This document shows positions 27,570 to 37,641 of a stretch of 64,000 nucleotides of DNA, one piece after another. Numbering within the stretch: position 1 is the stretch's first letter; each line of letters begins with the position of its first letter. Source of the DNA: Ahrensia sp. (lineage in GTDB: Bacteria > Pseudomonadota > Alphaproteobacteria > Rhizobiales > Rhizobiaceae); NCBI GenBank assembly GCA_002698425.1, contig NZXU01000081.1, positions 32,807 to 96,806 on the forward strand. Reading direction: 5' to 3'. The notes beneath the pieces were generated by a model, which saw only the letters and a list, made by a program, of their open reading frames with translations, was not told where the DNA came from and made no database searches. A program made the translations under genes and the position numbers.

Positions 27570-27660
27570 GAAATCGGTCCGCCTTCGTGCTTCCCCCATT
27601 GGATGGCAGCGCCAAATCGCCTATCTGCGGTAGGAACTGCCAGACCAAAGGGGAAAATCA

Positions 27661-28791
<1,131 letters not shown>

Positions 28792-28798
28792 GCGAACA

Positions 28799-28826
28799 GG
28801 CATTTCCCGACCTTCCGGGAAATGCC
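28799..28826 (+). terminator. Hairpin after the apbC/mrp gene
   Basis: Perfect 11-bp stem (28799-28809 and 28816-28826) with a 6-base loop, 7 bases after the stop codon. The following bases CGCTTGTCCG are not a clean U-run, so it is a probable but imperfect terminator. Confidence 0.5.
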
Positions 28827-28921
28827 CGCTTGTCCGTTTGGCCTTGATCTCGAAGGCGTTTTCTTTAGGAGTGAAGGGCCGGAAATCTAGCCGTGCCGGA
28901 TCGTGTCGGAGGAAGCGTTCG

Positions 28922-29158
28922 ATGAATTGCGTGTTTGTTCAACTGCGGTGTCGCCCGGGCCAGGCCTACAAGGTCGCCGACAAGGTCTATGAGCGCGAAA
29001 TCGCATCCGAACTCTATTCGACAAGCGGCGACTACGATTTGCTGATGAAACTCTACGTCCCTGCGGGCGAGGATATCGGCAAATATGTCAACGACCATAT
29101 TCTCGACATCGAAGGCATCTCGCGATCGCTGACGACGCTGACCTTCAAGGCGTTCTGA
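28922..29158 (+). CDS. Stand-alone Lrp/AsnC ligand-binding (RAM) domain protein
   Basis: A 78-residue protein consisting only of the Lrp/AsnC C-terminal alpha-beta domain (MNCVFVQLRCRPGQAYKVAD ... TSGDYDLLMKLYVPAGEDIG ... RSLTTLTFKAF); the DNA-binding half is missing. CGGAGGAAGCGTTCG precedes the ATG, so this is a genuine short gene rather than a fragment. Such proteins form rings that can sense amino acids. It ends at a strong terminator before a Liv-type importer, so a link to amino acid sensing is possible but not shown. Confidence 0.85.
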   Translation: MNCVFVQLRCRPGQAYKVADKVYEREIASELYSTSGDYDLLMKLYVPAGEDIGKYVNDHILDIEGISRSLTTLTFKAF

Positions 29159-29170
29159 GCAGAAGTTTCC

Positions 29171-29201
29171 GACCCGCACCGGTTCCGGTGCGGGTCTTTT
29201 T
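29171..29201 (+). terminator. Rho-independent terminator after the RAM-domain gene
   Basis: A 12-bp stem (29171-29182 with 29185-29196) and a TTTTT run. It ends the small gene just 12 bases past its stop and isolates it from the importer operon at 29223, whose promoter must then overlap or lie within the RAM gene unless read-through occurs. Confidence 0.88.
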
Positions 29202-29222
29202 ACATCACTGGAGGGAGATCAC

Positions 29223-30362
29223 ATGAAACTCATCGCAAAATCGCTGGCCGCGCTCGCGGTTCTCGGCATGACCTCGGCGGCAATCGCCGAACCGGTAAAG
29301 GTCGGCATGATCACCACGCTTTCCGGCGGCGGCGCCTCGCTCGGTATCGACGTGCGCGATGGCTTCATGCTGGCGATCAAGAATTCCGGGAACACCGATG
29401 TCGAACTGGTGATCGAGGACGACCAGCGGAAGCCGGATGTCGCCGTTCAGCTCGCCGACAAGATGATCCAGTCCGAGAAGGTGGATGTGCTGACCGGCAT
29501 CATCTGGTCGAACCTAGCCATGGCCGTGGTGCCGTCGACGGTGGCGCAGGGCAAGTTCTACCTGTCGCCGAATGCGGGGCCGTCCGCGCTGGCCGGCAAG
29601 GGCTGCAACAAGAACTATTTCAACGTCGCGTGGCAAAACGACAATCTGCATGAGGCGGCCGGCGCTTATGCGAGCGATGCCGGCTACAAGAATTCCTTTA
29701 TCCTCGCGCCCAACTATCCGGCAGGCAAGGACGCGCTGACGGGTTACAAGCGTTTCTTCAACGGCGACGTCGCCAACGAGGTCTACACCAAGCTCGGCGC
29801 GACCGACTACGCCGCTGAAATCGCGCAAATTCGTGCCTCCGGCGCCGACAGCGTGTACTTCTTCCTTCCGGGCGGCATGGGCATCGCCTTCATGAAGCAA
29901 TATGCGCAGTCCGGCGTCGACATTCCGCTGGTCGGCCCGGCTTTCTCATTCGACCAGGCCATCCTGCAGGCGGTCGGCGATGCGGCGCTGGGCGTCAAGA
30001 ATACGTCGCAGTGGTCGAAGGATATCGATAACGCTGCCAACAAGGCGTTCGTCGAGAGCTTCCAGTCCGAATATGACCGGTTGCCTTCGCTCTATGCCAG
30101 CCAAGGTTATGACACGGCCAATCTGCTCCTGTCGGCGATGGCTAAGGCGGACGTCGCTGACGCCGATGCGTTCCGTGCCGCTTTGGAAGCCGCCGATTTC
30201 GATTCGGTGCGCGGCAAGTTTTCCTTCGGTCCGAACCACCATCCGATCCAGGACATCTATGTCCGTGAGGTCGTGAAGGAGGGCGATGTCCTGACCAACA
30301 AGATCATCGGCACCGCGCTGACCGATCACGCGGACGCATACGCGGCCGACTGCAAGATGTAA
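29223..30362 (+). CDS. Periplasmic binding protein of a second Liv-type ABC importer
   Basis: A 379-residue type I binding protein. Signal peptide MKLIAKSLAALAVLGMTSAAIA, mature start EPVKVGMITTLSGGGASLGIDVRDG. GGAGGGAGATCAC precedes the ATG. The ligand is unknown; the last gene of the operon is an arylformamidase-like hydrolase, which would fit an amide or aromatic compound. Confidence 0.9.
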   Translation: MKLIAKSLAALAVLGMTSAAIAEPVKVGMITTLSGGGASLGIDVRDGFMLAIKNSGNTDVELVIEDDQRKPDVAVQLADKMIQSEKVDVLTGIIWSNLAMAVVPSTVAQGKFYLSPNAGPSALAGKGCNKNYFNVAWQNDNLHEAAGAYASDAGYKNSFILAPNYPAGKDALTGYKRFFNGDVANEVYTKLGATDYAAEIAQIRASGADSVYFFLPGGMGIAFMKQYAQSGVDIPLVGPAFSFDQAILQAVGDAALGVKNTSQWSKDIDNAANKAFVESFQSEYDRLPSLYASQGYDTANLLLSAMAKADVADADAFRAALEAADFDSVRGKFSFGPNHHPIQDIYVREVVKEGDVLTNKIIGTALTDHADAYAADCKM

Positions 30363-30373
30363 CAATCGCATCC

Positions 30374-30397
30374 GCAGGCCGCCGTCGCGCGGCCTGC
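30374..30397 (+). terminator. Intercistronic hairpin after the binding protein gene
   Basis: 9-bp stem GCAGGCCGC/GCGGCCTGC with a 6-base loop followed by TTTCTTCCC. It lies between the binding protein and the permease, the same layout as in the first Liv operon (6897-6920), and is probably an attenuator. Confidence 0.55.
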
Positions 30398-30425
30398 TTT
30401 CTTCCCGTCGTTCCCGGATCGCGTC

Positions 30426-31346
30426 GTGAGCGCAGCCCTTCTGATCGAGCAGGCCCTGAACGGGCTGCAATTCGGCGTCATGCTGTTCCTCATGGCGGCG
30501 GGGCTGACGCTGATCTTCGGCGTCATGGGGCTGATCAATCTCGCCCATGGCTCGCTCTACATGGTCGGCGCATTCGCTTGCGCGGCGGTGGCCGCCGCGA
30601 CCGGCTCCTTCTGGCTGGGGCTGGTGGCGAGCCTGATCGCCGCGGCATTGGCCGGAGCCATTGTCGAGATCGTCGTCATACGGCGCCTCTATCGGCGCGA
30701 GCATCTCGATCAGGTTCTGGCGACCTTCGCGCTGATTTTGATGTTCTCGGAAGGAACGCGCTGGCTGTTCGGCTCCTTTCCGCTTTATCTCGACGTGCCG
30801 CCCATGCTCTCCGGCGCCGTGTTGCTGCCCGGCGGGATTGAATATCCGCTTTATCGTCTGGCGATCATCGTCGCCGGGATCGCGGTTGCGATCGGCCTGT
30901 TCCTCCTGATCGGAAAGACGCGGCTCGGCATCCAGATCCGGGCCGGCGAGGCCGACCGGGAGATGATCGCGGCGCTCGGCGTCGATATCAAGCTCCTCTA
31001 CACGGCGGTTTTCGCGCTCGGCGCGGCGCTTGCCGGTTTTGCCGGCGCGCTGGTCGGCACGATCCAGTCCGTGCAGGTCGGCATGGGCGAGCCGGTGCTG
31101 ATCCTCGCCTTCGTCGTGGTCGTCATCGGCGGCATCGGTTCGATCAAGGGCGCTTTTATCGGCGCGCTTCTCGTCGGCATCACCGATACGCTCGGCCGCT
31201 TCCTGCTGCCGGTCGCCTTCCACACCTTCATGAACCCCTCGGATGCGACAGCGGTCGGATCGGCGCTTGCCTCCATGCTGATCTATATCCTGATGGCGGC
31301 TGTGCTTGTCGTGCGGCCGGGCGGCCTGTTCGGGACGGCGAGCTGA
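30426..31346 (+). CDS. Liv-type ABC permease, LivH family (second importer)
   Basis: A 306-residue LivH-type permease with the family start LNGLQFGVMLFLMAAGLTLIFGVMGLINLAHG and coupling region GGIGSIKGAFIGALLVG. The initiation codon is GTG at 30426, with no strong ribosome site visible. It overlaps the LivM gene by one base (TGATG). Confidence 0.9.
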   Translation: MSAALLIEQALNGLQFGVMLFLMAAGLTLIFGVMGLINLAHGSLYMVGAFACAAVAAATGSFWLGLVASLIAAALAGAIVEIVVIRRLYRREHLDQVLATFALILMFSEGTRWLFGSFPLYLDVPPMLSGAVLLPGGIEYPLYRLAIIVAGIAVAIGLFLLIGKTRLGIQIRAGEADREMIAALGVDIKLLYTAVFALGAALAGFAGALVGTIQSVQVGMGEPVLILAFVVVVIGGIGSIKGAFIGALLVGITDTLGRFLLPVAFHTFMNPSDATAVGSALASMLIYILMAAVLVVRPGGLFGTAS

Positions 31347-32326
31347 TGTTTCGGGAATGGACGGTCAATCTCGCGCTCGTCGCGCTGCTTCTGGCGGTGC
31401 CGTTCGCGGCGAATGCGATGGGCGAGCCCTTCATCGTCACGCTGGCGACCAAGGTGGCCATTTTCGCGCTGGCCGGCGTCGGACTGAATATCGCGCTGGG
31501 CTATGGCGGGCTGGTTTCTTTCGGTCACGCCGCCTTTTTCGGGATCGGCGGATATGCCGCCGGCATTCTCGCCAGCCACGCGCAGAATTACGAGCCGCTG
31601 ATGACGTGGCCGCTGGCCCTCGATGGCACCCAGCAGATGCTGATCATCTGGCCGGTGGCGATCTTTGCTTCGGGCCTTGCCGCGCTGGTGATCGGAGTGC
31701 TCAGCCTGCGCACGAGCGGCGTCTATTTCATCATGATCACGCTCGCTTTCGCGCAGATGGTCTTCTATTTTGCCATTTCCTGGCCCGCCTATGGCGGCGA
31801 GGACGGTTTGCCGATCTATGTGCGCGACACGTTCCCCGGCCTGAACACGCTTGATCCCCTGCAGTTCTTCGCGATCTGTTTCGGCTGGTTCCTGGCTGCG
31901 GCGCTGTTCTCGGCGATGCTGTCGCGGTCGCGTTTCGGGCTGGCGTTGCACGGGGCGCGGCAGAATGCCGAGCGGGTGCGCAGCGTCGGCATCGATCCCT
32001 ACAGGCTGCGGCTCGCCGCTTTCGTCATATCCGGCATGATCACCGGTCTGGCCGGCGCGCTCTATGCGGATCTCAACCGTTTCGTCAGCCCGTCCATGCT
32101 GTCCTGGCAGACATCGGGCGAAATCATGATCTTCGTCATCCTCGGCGGGGTCGGGCGGCATTTCGGGCCGCTTGCCGGAGCGGCCTTGTTCATCCTGCTC
32201 GAACACAATCTCGGCGGCGTCAGCGAATACTGGCAGTTCCTGCTCGGGCTGCTCCTGCTTCTCGTCGTTCTCTTTGCCCATGGCGGCCTGATCGGGGTCC
32301 TGACACGGAGGTCGCGCCATGGCTGA
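31346..32326 (+). CDS. Liv-type ABC permease, LivM family (second importer)
   Basis: A 326-residue LivM-type permease; family segments ALGYGGLVSFGHAAFFGIGGYAAG (split here at the family loop), ALHGARQNAERVRSVGIDPYR and ILGGVGRHFGPLAGA are visible. It overlaps livG by 8 bases and completes the membrane pore. Confidence 0.92.
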   Translation: MFREWTVNLALVALLLAVPFAANAMGEPFIVTLATKVAIFALAGVGLNIALGYGGLVSFGHAAFFGIGGYAAGILASHAQNYEPLMTWPLALDGTQQMLIIWPVAIFASGLAALVIGVLSLRTSGVYFIMITLAFAQMVFYFAISWPAYGGEDGLPIYVRDTFPGLNTLDPLQFFAICFGWFLAAALFSAMLSRSRFGLALHGARQNAERVRSVGIDPYRLRLAAFVISGMITGLAGALYADLNRFVSPSMLSWQTSGEIMIFVILGGVGRHFGPLAGAALFILLEHNLGGVSEYWQFLLGLLLLLVVLFAHGGLIGVLTRRSRHG

Positions 32327-33068
32327 GCCGATCCTCGAGATCCGCGGGCTGACGAAACGGTTCGGCGCGTTGACCGTCAGCGACGCCATCGATCTTGATC
32401 TGAAGCCGGGCGAGATCCATGCGCTGATCGGGCCGAACGGGGCCGGAAAGTCGACTCTGATCAAGCAGATATGCGGCGACGTTCAACCGGATACGGGGAC
32501 GATCCGCTTTGCCGGACATGACCTTGCCGGCGATACGGTTGCCGATCGGGCCCGCCGGGGTCTTGCCCGGACGTTTCAGGTTTCCTCCGTCGCCCCGGAT
32601 CTCACCGCGCTGGAGAACGTCATGCTGGCGGTGCAGGGCGCGAGCCACCGGACGTTCCACTTCTTCCGGCCGGCGCTCGCCGATGCCGCGCTGACCGGAC
32701 CTGCGCGGGAACACATGGCGCGCGTGGGCCTGAAAGGCCGCGAGACCGTCGCGGCCTCGATCTTGTCGCATGGCGAGAGGCGCAGGCTGGAGCTGGCGAT
32801 GGCGCTGGCGATGAAACCGCGCGCCTTTCTGCTGGACGAGCCGATGGCCGGTCTCGGGCCGGAAGGATCGGTGGAACTGACGGCGATCCTTTCCGATCTC
32901 CGCCACGAGGCGCCGATCCTGCTGATCGAACACGACATGGACGCGGTCTTCGCCCTGGCGGACCGGATTTCCGTGCTCGTCTACGGACGCGTCATCGCAA
33001 CCGGCAGCGTCGACGACATCCGCAACAATCCGGATGTCCAGAGCGCTTATCTCGGAGAGGACGCATGA
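32319..33068 (+). CDS. Liv-type ABC ATPase, LivG family (second importer)
   Basis: A 249-residue ABC ATPase with Walker A GPNGAGKST, signature LSHGERRRLELAMALA, Walker B AFLLDEPMAGLGP and switch LIEHDMDAV, all in standard form. Overlaps both neighbours, indicating tight coupling. Confidence 0.93.
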   Translation: MAEPILEIRGLTKRFGALTVSDAIDLDLKPGEIHALIGPNGAGKSTLIKQICGDVQPDTGTIRFAGHDLAGDTVADRARRGLARTFQVSSVAPDLTALENVMLAVQGASHRTFHFFRPALADAALTGPAREHMARVGLKGRETVAASILSHGERRRLELAMALAMKPRAFLLDEPMAGLGPEGSVELTAILSDLRHEAPILLIEHDMDAVFALADRISVLVYGRVIATGSVDDIRNNPDVQSAYLGEDA

Positions 33069-33754
33069 GCGCGCTCCTCGAATTGCAGGGTGTCACCGCC
33101 TTTTACGGGCAATCGCAGGCGCTGTTCGGCGTCGATCTGGCGGTCAATGACGGCGAGGCGGTCGCTCTGATGGGCCGGAACGGCATGGGCAAGACGACCA
33201 CCATCCGCGCGATCATGCACATGCTGCGCCATGCCGGCGGCACGATCCGGTTCGCGGGCCGCGATCTGGGGACGCAATCCTCCCACCGTGTCGCACGGGC
33301 GGGGATAGGGCTGGTTCCGGAAGGACGGCGCTGCTTCGCGCCGCTCAGCGTCGAGGAAAACCTGCTGTCGGCGGCCCGGGCGGGCGACTGGGACATCGCG
33401 GCAGTAACGCGCCTGTTTCCGCGTCTTGGCGAGCGGCTGGGGCAGAAGGCGGCGCTTCTGTCGGGCGGCGAACAGCAGATGCTGGCGATCGGGCGGGCGC
33501 TGATGACCAATCCGCGCCTGCTGATCCTCGACGAGGCCACGGAAGGCCTTGCGCCGGTCGTGCGGCATGAAATCTGGGCCGCGATCCGCGATCTCAAGGC
33601 GAGGGGGCTGTCGATCCTCGTTGTCGACAAGTCGCTCCGCGAGCTGGCGTCGGCCGTCGACCGCTGCGTCGTGCTGGAAAAGGGCGCGACGGTTTGGTCC
33701 GGCACGCCCGACGGTCTTACGGAAGACATCACCGCCCGCTTTCTGGGGGTTTAG
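33065..33754 (+). CDS. Liv-type ABC ATPase, LivF family (second importer, ordinary length)
   Basis: A 229-residue LivF: Walker A GRNGMGKTT, signature LSGGEQQML, Walker B LLILDEATEGLAP. It ends right after the ATPase fold (ITARFLGV), and so serves as an internal control showing that the long extension of the LivF at 9498 is not a family feature. ATGA overlap with livG. Confidence 0.93.
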   Translation: MSALLELQGVTAFYGQSQALFGVDLAVNDGEAVALMGRNGMGKTTTIRAIMHMLRHAGGTIRFAGRDLGTQSSHRVARAGIGLVPEGRRCFAPLSVEENLLSAARAGDWDIAAVTRLFPRLGERLGQKAALLSGGEQQMLAIGRALMTNPRLLILDEATEGLAPVVRHEIWAAIRDLKARGLSILVVDKSLRELASAVDRCVVLEKGATVWSGTPDGLTEDITARFLGV

Positions 33755-33763
33755 GAGATACCC

Positions 33764-34585
33764 ATGACACTGTTCCGCGTCGAAGACTGGGACGATGCCT
33801 ATGCCAATAGCGCGAACATCCCCGGTGGCGACCGATGGCCGGACGCCTGGGTCGGGCCGGCCGCTGATTTTCGAAGGCTGGCGGGCAAGGACGCCAGGCT
33901 CGATGTCGCCTATGGCCAGCATGCGCGCGAAAAACTGGACCTGTTCCTGCCGAAAGAGACGCCGAAAGGCCTCTTCGTCTTCGTCCATGGCGGGTTCTGG
34001 ATCCGCTTCGACAAGTCCTACTGGTCGCATCTGGCGGCGGGGGCCGTCGCTGCCGGCTGGGCCGTCGCGATGCCGTCCTATCCGCTCTGCCCGGAAGTGC
34101 ATGTGCGCGAGATCGCCCAGAGTATCGCGCAGGCGGTGACCTTGGCCGCGTCGCAGGTCGAGGGGCCGATCCGGCTCGCCGGTCATTCGGCGGGCGGTCA
34201 TATCGTCACGCGGCTCATTTGCGGCGGCACCGGCCTGCCGGAACCGGTGCTCGACCGCGTCGAGCGGGTCATGTCGATTTCTGGTGTCCACGATTTGCGG
34301 CCGATGCTGCGGACGCAATTGAACGACACGATCGGGCTCGACGAGGCGGAGGCGAAATCCGAAAGCCCGGCGCTGCTGGCGCCCGCGGTCGACGTACCGT
34401 TGATCTGCTGGGTCGGCGCCAATGAGCGGTCGGAGTTCGTGCGGCAAAACGCGTTGCTCGCCAATGTCTGGCGCGGCCTTGGCCTTGCGACCGATACGGT
34501 GGAGGAGCCGGACCGGCACCATTTCAACGTCATCGACGGGCTCGCGTCGGCGCATTCGCCGATGGGGCAGGCGCTGTTTTCCTGA
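33764..34585 (+). CDS. Alpha/beta hydrolase, arylformamidase (kynurenine formamidase)-like
   Basis: A 273-residue alpha/beta hydrolase with the oxyanion-hole motif VHGGFWIR, the nucleophile elbow GHSAGGH, and a C-terminal His in DRHHFNVIDG; these match the esterase/arylformamidase group (HGGxW plus GxSxG). It lies 9 bases after livF with AGGAGATACCC upstream and belongs to that operon. It probably hydrolyses an ester or N-formyl/amide group of the imported compound; the specific substrate is unknown. No other kynurenine-pathway gene is present. Confidence 0.82.
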   Translation: MTLFRVEDWDDAYANSANIPGGDRWPDAWVGPAADFRRLAGKDARLDVAYGQHAREKLDLFLPKETPKGLFVFVHGGFWIRFDKSYWSHLAAGAVAAGWAVAMPSYPLCPEVHVREIAQSIAQAVTLAASQVEGPIRLAGHSAGGHIVTRLICGGTGLPEPVLDRVERVMSISGVHDLRPMLRTQLNDTIGLDEAEAKSESPALLAPAVDVPLICWVGANERSEFVRQNALLANVWRGLGLATDTVEEPDRHHFNVIDGLASAHSPMGQALFS

Positions 34586-34598
34586 TCCCTTGAAGGCT

Positions 34599-35567
34599 CT
34601 ACCGCTTGAGCGGCAGAACGTCGTAGCTACCGATCATTTCGGCCGGATAGGTCTTGGGGACGAGCGGCAGATATTGCGCGCCCTCGCGGGTCAGGAAGTC
34701 CTCGAAGATGCTCATGGCCGGCGACCGTGACCGGTCGGAGCGCGAAACCGCGAACCATTGCCGGCGGATCGGCATGCCTTCGACGTCGAGGATCACAAGC
34801 CGGCCGAGCTGCAGTTCCTGCTCGATCGTGTGGGCGGAAATGAAGGCGATGCCGAGCCCCGCCATGACGGCCTGCTTGATGGTCTCGTTCGATCCCATCT
34901 CGACACCCAACTGATCGAGCTTTCCGGGAACGTCGGCGAAGAAGATCTCCAGCGAGATCCGCGTCCCAGACCCTGCCTCGCGAACAAGGAACTTCTCGGC
35001 CGCGATGTCCTCCTTGGAAATGTCGCGCTTGCGGGCGAGGGGATGATCCGGCGGGGCGATGATGACGAGCGGGTGGTCGCCGAACATCACCGCTTCGACG
35101 GCGATATCGCGCGGCGGCCGCCCCATCAAGGCGATGTCGATCTCCTGGTGGCGCAGCGCCTCGATCGTGTCCGCGCGATTGCCGATAAACAGTTCGATAT
35201 TGATGTCAGGATTGGTCTTCTGGAAGGCCGCGATCAGGCGCGGCGTGAAGTATTTCGCGGTCGAGACGCCGCCGAGTTTCAACGTCCCGCGCTTGCCGCC
35301 CTTGAAGGCGGTCAGTTCCTCCTCCAGCAGGCGCAGCCTTTCCTGGACCGCGTGGGCGGCGTCGAGCGCCGCATGGCCTGCGGCAGTCGGACGCATCCCC
35401 TCCGGCGTGCGGTCGAAGAGCGGCAGGCCGATTTCCTCTTCCGCCTGTTTCAGCTGCAGCGTCACGGCCGGGCCGGTTAGCCCCAAGCTATTGGCGGCAG
35501 TGGATATTTTCCCGCTCTTTTCGATTTCGAGCAGCGAGCGCAACTGGCGAAGCGTGAGGTTCAGCAT
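34599..35567 (-). CDS. cbbR: LysR-family regulator of the Calvin-cycle operon (CbbR)
   Basis: A 322-residue LysR protein with N-terminal HTH (LRQLRSLLEIEKSGKISTAA) and an effector domain (LKLGGVSTAKYFTPRLIAAF). It is divergent from cbbF with a 123-base gap, the standard cbbR position, and closely fits CbbR in sequence and size. CbbR activates cbb genes in response to metabolites such as RuBP, PEP or NADPH. Confidence 0.93.
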   Translation of the reverse strand: MLNLTLRQLRSLLEIEKSGKISTAANSLGLTGPAVTLQLKQAEEEIGLPLFDRTPEGMRPTAAGHAALDAAHAVQERLRLLEEELTAFKGGKRGTLKLGGVSTAKYFTPRLIAAFQKTNPDINIELFIGNRADTIEALRHQEIDIALMGRPPRDIAVEAVMFGDHPLVIIAPPDHPLARKRDISKEDIAAEKFLVREAGSGTRISLEIFFADVPGKLDQLGVEMGSNETIKQAVMAGLGIAFISAHTIEQELQLGRLVILDVEGMPIRRQWFAVSRSDRSRSPAMSIFEDFLTREGAQYLPLVPKTYPAEMIGSYDVLPLKR

Positions 35568-35571
35568 GCCT

Positions 35572-35590
35572 GTAAGTTAGTTTTTCTTAC
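35572..35590. promoter_or_regulatory. Candidate CbbR-binding site in an AT-rich cbbR-cbbF intergenic region
   Basis: GTAAG (35572-35576) and CTTAC (35586-35590) form an inverted repeat, and inside it TTA-N7-TTA (35577-35589) matches the TNA-N7-TNA pattern of CbbR sites. It lies immediately upstream of the cbbR start codon, allowing autoregulation. The flanking 35571-35625 stretch is markedly AT-rich for this DNA, as expected of a promoter. Confidence 0.6.
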
Positions 35591-35690
35591 TTCAAAAATA
35601 AAGAAAATAAAATTTACTAATCCCCGTCGTTCCCTCATCCCGTCGTTACGCGGTGCCGGCCAGGCCACGCCGCCGACGGGAGGATCGGAC

Positions 35691-36728
35691 ATGACTCAAG
35701 CAACGCTTGACGCGCATCTCAACACATTTACCGCGACGAATGATCCGGTGAAGGCGCAGATCGCCGAGACCGTGCGCGCCTTTGCGGCGGCCGCCATCCT
35801 CGTTCGCAAGTCGATCAATGAGGGCGCGCTGGGCGCCGCTTTTGCCGGCACGCGGGGCAACGCCAATGCCGGCGGCGATACCCAGAAGGAACTCGATGTC
35901 CACGCCGACAATCTGTTCCTCGACGCAGCGCGCAAGGCCGGCATCGGCTATTATGCCTCCGAGGAACTCGCCAATCCCGTCGCGATCAATCCGGATTCGA
36001 AGATCGCGGTCGCAATCGACCCGCTCGACGGCTCATCGAACATCGATACCAATGTTTCGATCGGAACGATCTTCTCGATCGTGCCGCGCAGGGAAGACGC
36101 CGCGACAACCTTTGCGCAGCCGGGGTCTGAACAGCTTGCCGCCGGCTTCTTCATCTACGGGCCGCAGATGGCGCTGGTCCTGACCAAGCGCAACGGTACG
36201 CGCATCTTCGTCTTTTCCAGCCGGCTTGGCACATTCGTCGAGGCCTACTCCGCGGTCACGGTCGCGCCGATGGCCAGCGAGTTCGCCATCAACATGTCGA
36301 ACTACCGCCACTGGGACGAGACGACCCGGCTCTATATCGACGACTGCCTCGCCGGGATGGACGGTCCGCGCGAGAAGGATTTCAACATGCGGTGGATCGC
36401 GTCGCTGGTGGCCGACACCTACCGCATCCTGATCCGCGGCGGCGTGTTCCTTTACCCGCGCGACAGCCGCAAGGGCTATTCGCTCGGACGGTTGAGGCTG
36501 ATCTACGAGGCCGCGCCGATCGCGCTCCTTATCGAGCAGGCCGGCGGCGCGGCGACCGACGGCGGCACCCGCATCCTCGATCTTGTCCCGGGCGACGTGC
36601 ACCAGCGCACCCCGCTGGTCTTCGGCTCGAAGAAGGAGGTCGAGAAGATCGCCCGCTACCACACCGACCCGTCGGCGATCGGCACGCGCCATCCGCTATT
36701 CGCCAATCGCGGCCTGTTCCGCGCCTGA
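35691..36728 (+). CDS. cbbF: Fructose-1,6-bisphosphatase class I (may also act on sedoheptulose-1,7-bisphosphate)
   Basis: A 345-residue class I FBPase with metal-site motif DPLDGSSNID and the C-terminal GGAATDGGTRIL. It hydrolyses FBP in the regeneration phase of the Calvin cycle. GGGAGGATCGGAC precedes the ATG. It is the first gene of the cbb operon. Confidence 0.95.
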   Translation: MTQATLDAHLNTFTATNDPVKAQIAETVRAFAAAAILVRKSINEGALGAAFAGTRGNANAGGDTQKELDVHADNLFLDAARKAGIGYYASEELANPVAINPDSKIAVAIDPLDGSSNIDTNVSIGTIFSIVPRREDAATTFAQPGSEQLAAGFFIYGPQMALVLTKRNGTRIFVFSSRLGTFVEAYSAVTVAPMASEFAINMSNYRHWDETTRLYIDDCLAGMDGPREKDFNMRWIASLVADTYRILIRGGVFLYPRDSRKGYSLGRLRLIYEAAPIALLIEQAGGAATDGGTRILDLVPGDVHQRTPLVFGSKKEVEKIARYHTDPSAIGTRHPLFANRGLFRA

Positions 36729-36749
36729 TTGAGAAGACCGAGACCACCC

Positions 36750-37622
36750 ATGTCGCACAAGCATCCCATCATCGCCATCACCGGCTCCTCCGGTGCCGGA
36801 ACCACGACGATCAAGGACACGTTCGAGAAGATTTTCAAGCGCGAGGGCGTCACCGCCGCCTTCATCGAGGGCGACGCGTTTCATCGCTACGACCGCGCCG
36901 GCATGAAGGAAAAGGTCGCCGAGGAAGAGGCCAAGGGCAACGACCATTTTTCCCATTTCAGCCCGGAAGCCAACGAACTCGAAATCCTGGAATCGGTGTT
37001 CGAGCAATATGGCCGCAAGGGAACGGGCAAGACCCGTCATTACGTCCATGACGACAAGGAAGCCGAAATCTACGGCGCGCCTCCGGGCACCTTCACCGAT
37101 TGGGCGGACCTGCAGCCGAGCGACGTCCTTTTCTACGAAGGCCTCCATGGCTGCGTAAAGACGGGCGCGATCGATCTGCCGAAACATATCGATCTCAAGA
37201 TCGGCGTCGTGCCGGTGATCAATCTGGAGTGGATCCAGAAGATCCATCGCGACAAGTCGTTGCGCGGCTATTCCACCGAGGCGGTCACCGACACGATCCT
37301 CCGCCGGATGCCGGATTATGCGCGCTATATCTGCCCGCAATTTTCCGAGACCAACATCAACTTCCAGCGCGTGCCGACGGTCGATACGTCGAACCCCTTC
37401 GTCGCGCGCTGGATCCCGACGCCGTCGGAATCGATGCTGGTGATCCGCTTCGCCAATCCGCGCGGCATCGATTTTCCCTATCTGCTGTCCATGCTCGACG
37501 GCGCCTTCATGTCGCGCGCCAATTCCATCGTCTGCTCGGGCGAGAAACTTGATCTCGCCATGCAGCTCATTTTCACGCCGCTGATCCACAAGCTGATGGA
37601 TCTGAAGCGCCGCGCATCCTGA
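36750..37622 (+). CDS. cbbP: Phosphoribulokinase
   Basis: A 290-residue class I (bacterial octameric) PRK with the P-loop GSSGAGTTT (residues 12-20), [10 protein letters not shown] and the catalytic region FYEGLHGC. It makes RuBP from ribulose-5-phosphate and ATP. The start at 36750 ([12 protein letters not shown]) matches the family; the frame begins seven codons earlier without support. Confidence 0.96.
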   Translation: MSHKHPIIAITGSSGAGTTTIKDTFEKIFKREGVTAAFIEGDAFHRYDRAGMKEKVAEEEAKGNDHFSHFSPEANELEILESVFEQYGRKGTGKTRHYVHDDKEAEIYGAPPGTFTDWADLQPSDVLFYEGLHGCVKTGAIDLPKHIDLKIGVVPVINLEWIQKIHRDKSLRGYSTEAVTDTILRRMPDYARYICPQFSETNINFQRVPTVDTSNPFVARWIPTPSESMLVIRFANPRGIDFPYLLSMLDGAFMSRANSIVCSGEKLDLAMQLIFTPLIHKLMDLKRRAS

Positions 37623-37641
37623 TCGCACGGCCGAGGAGGAC

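Noticed and set aside
29049..29081. LYVPAGED in the Lrp-like protein, resembling the FYVPAGA repeat
   Set aside because: A single short match in a normal core strand of the RAM domain; lacks the EHRQ part.
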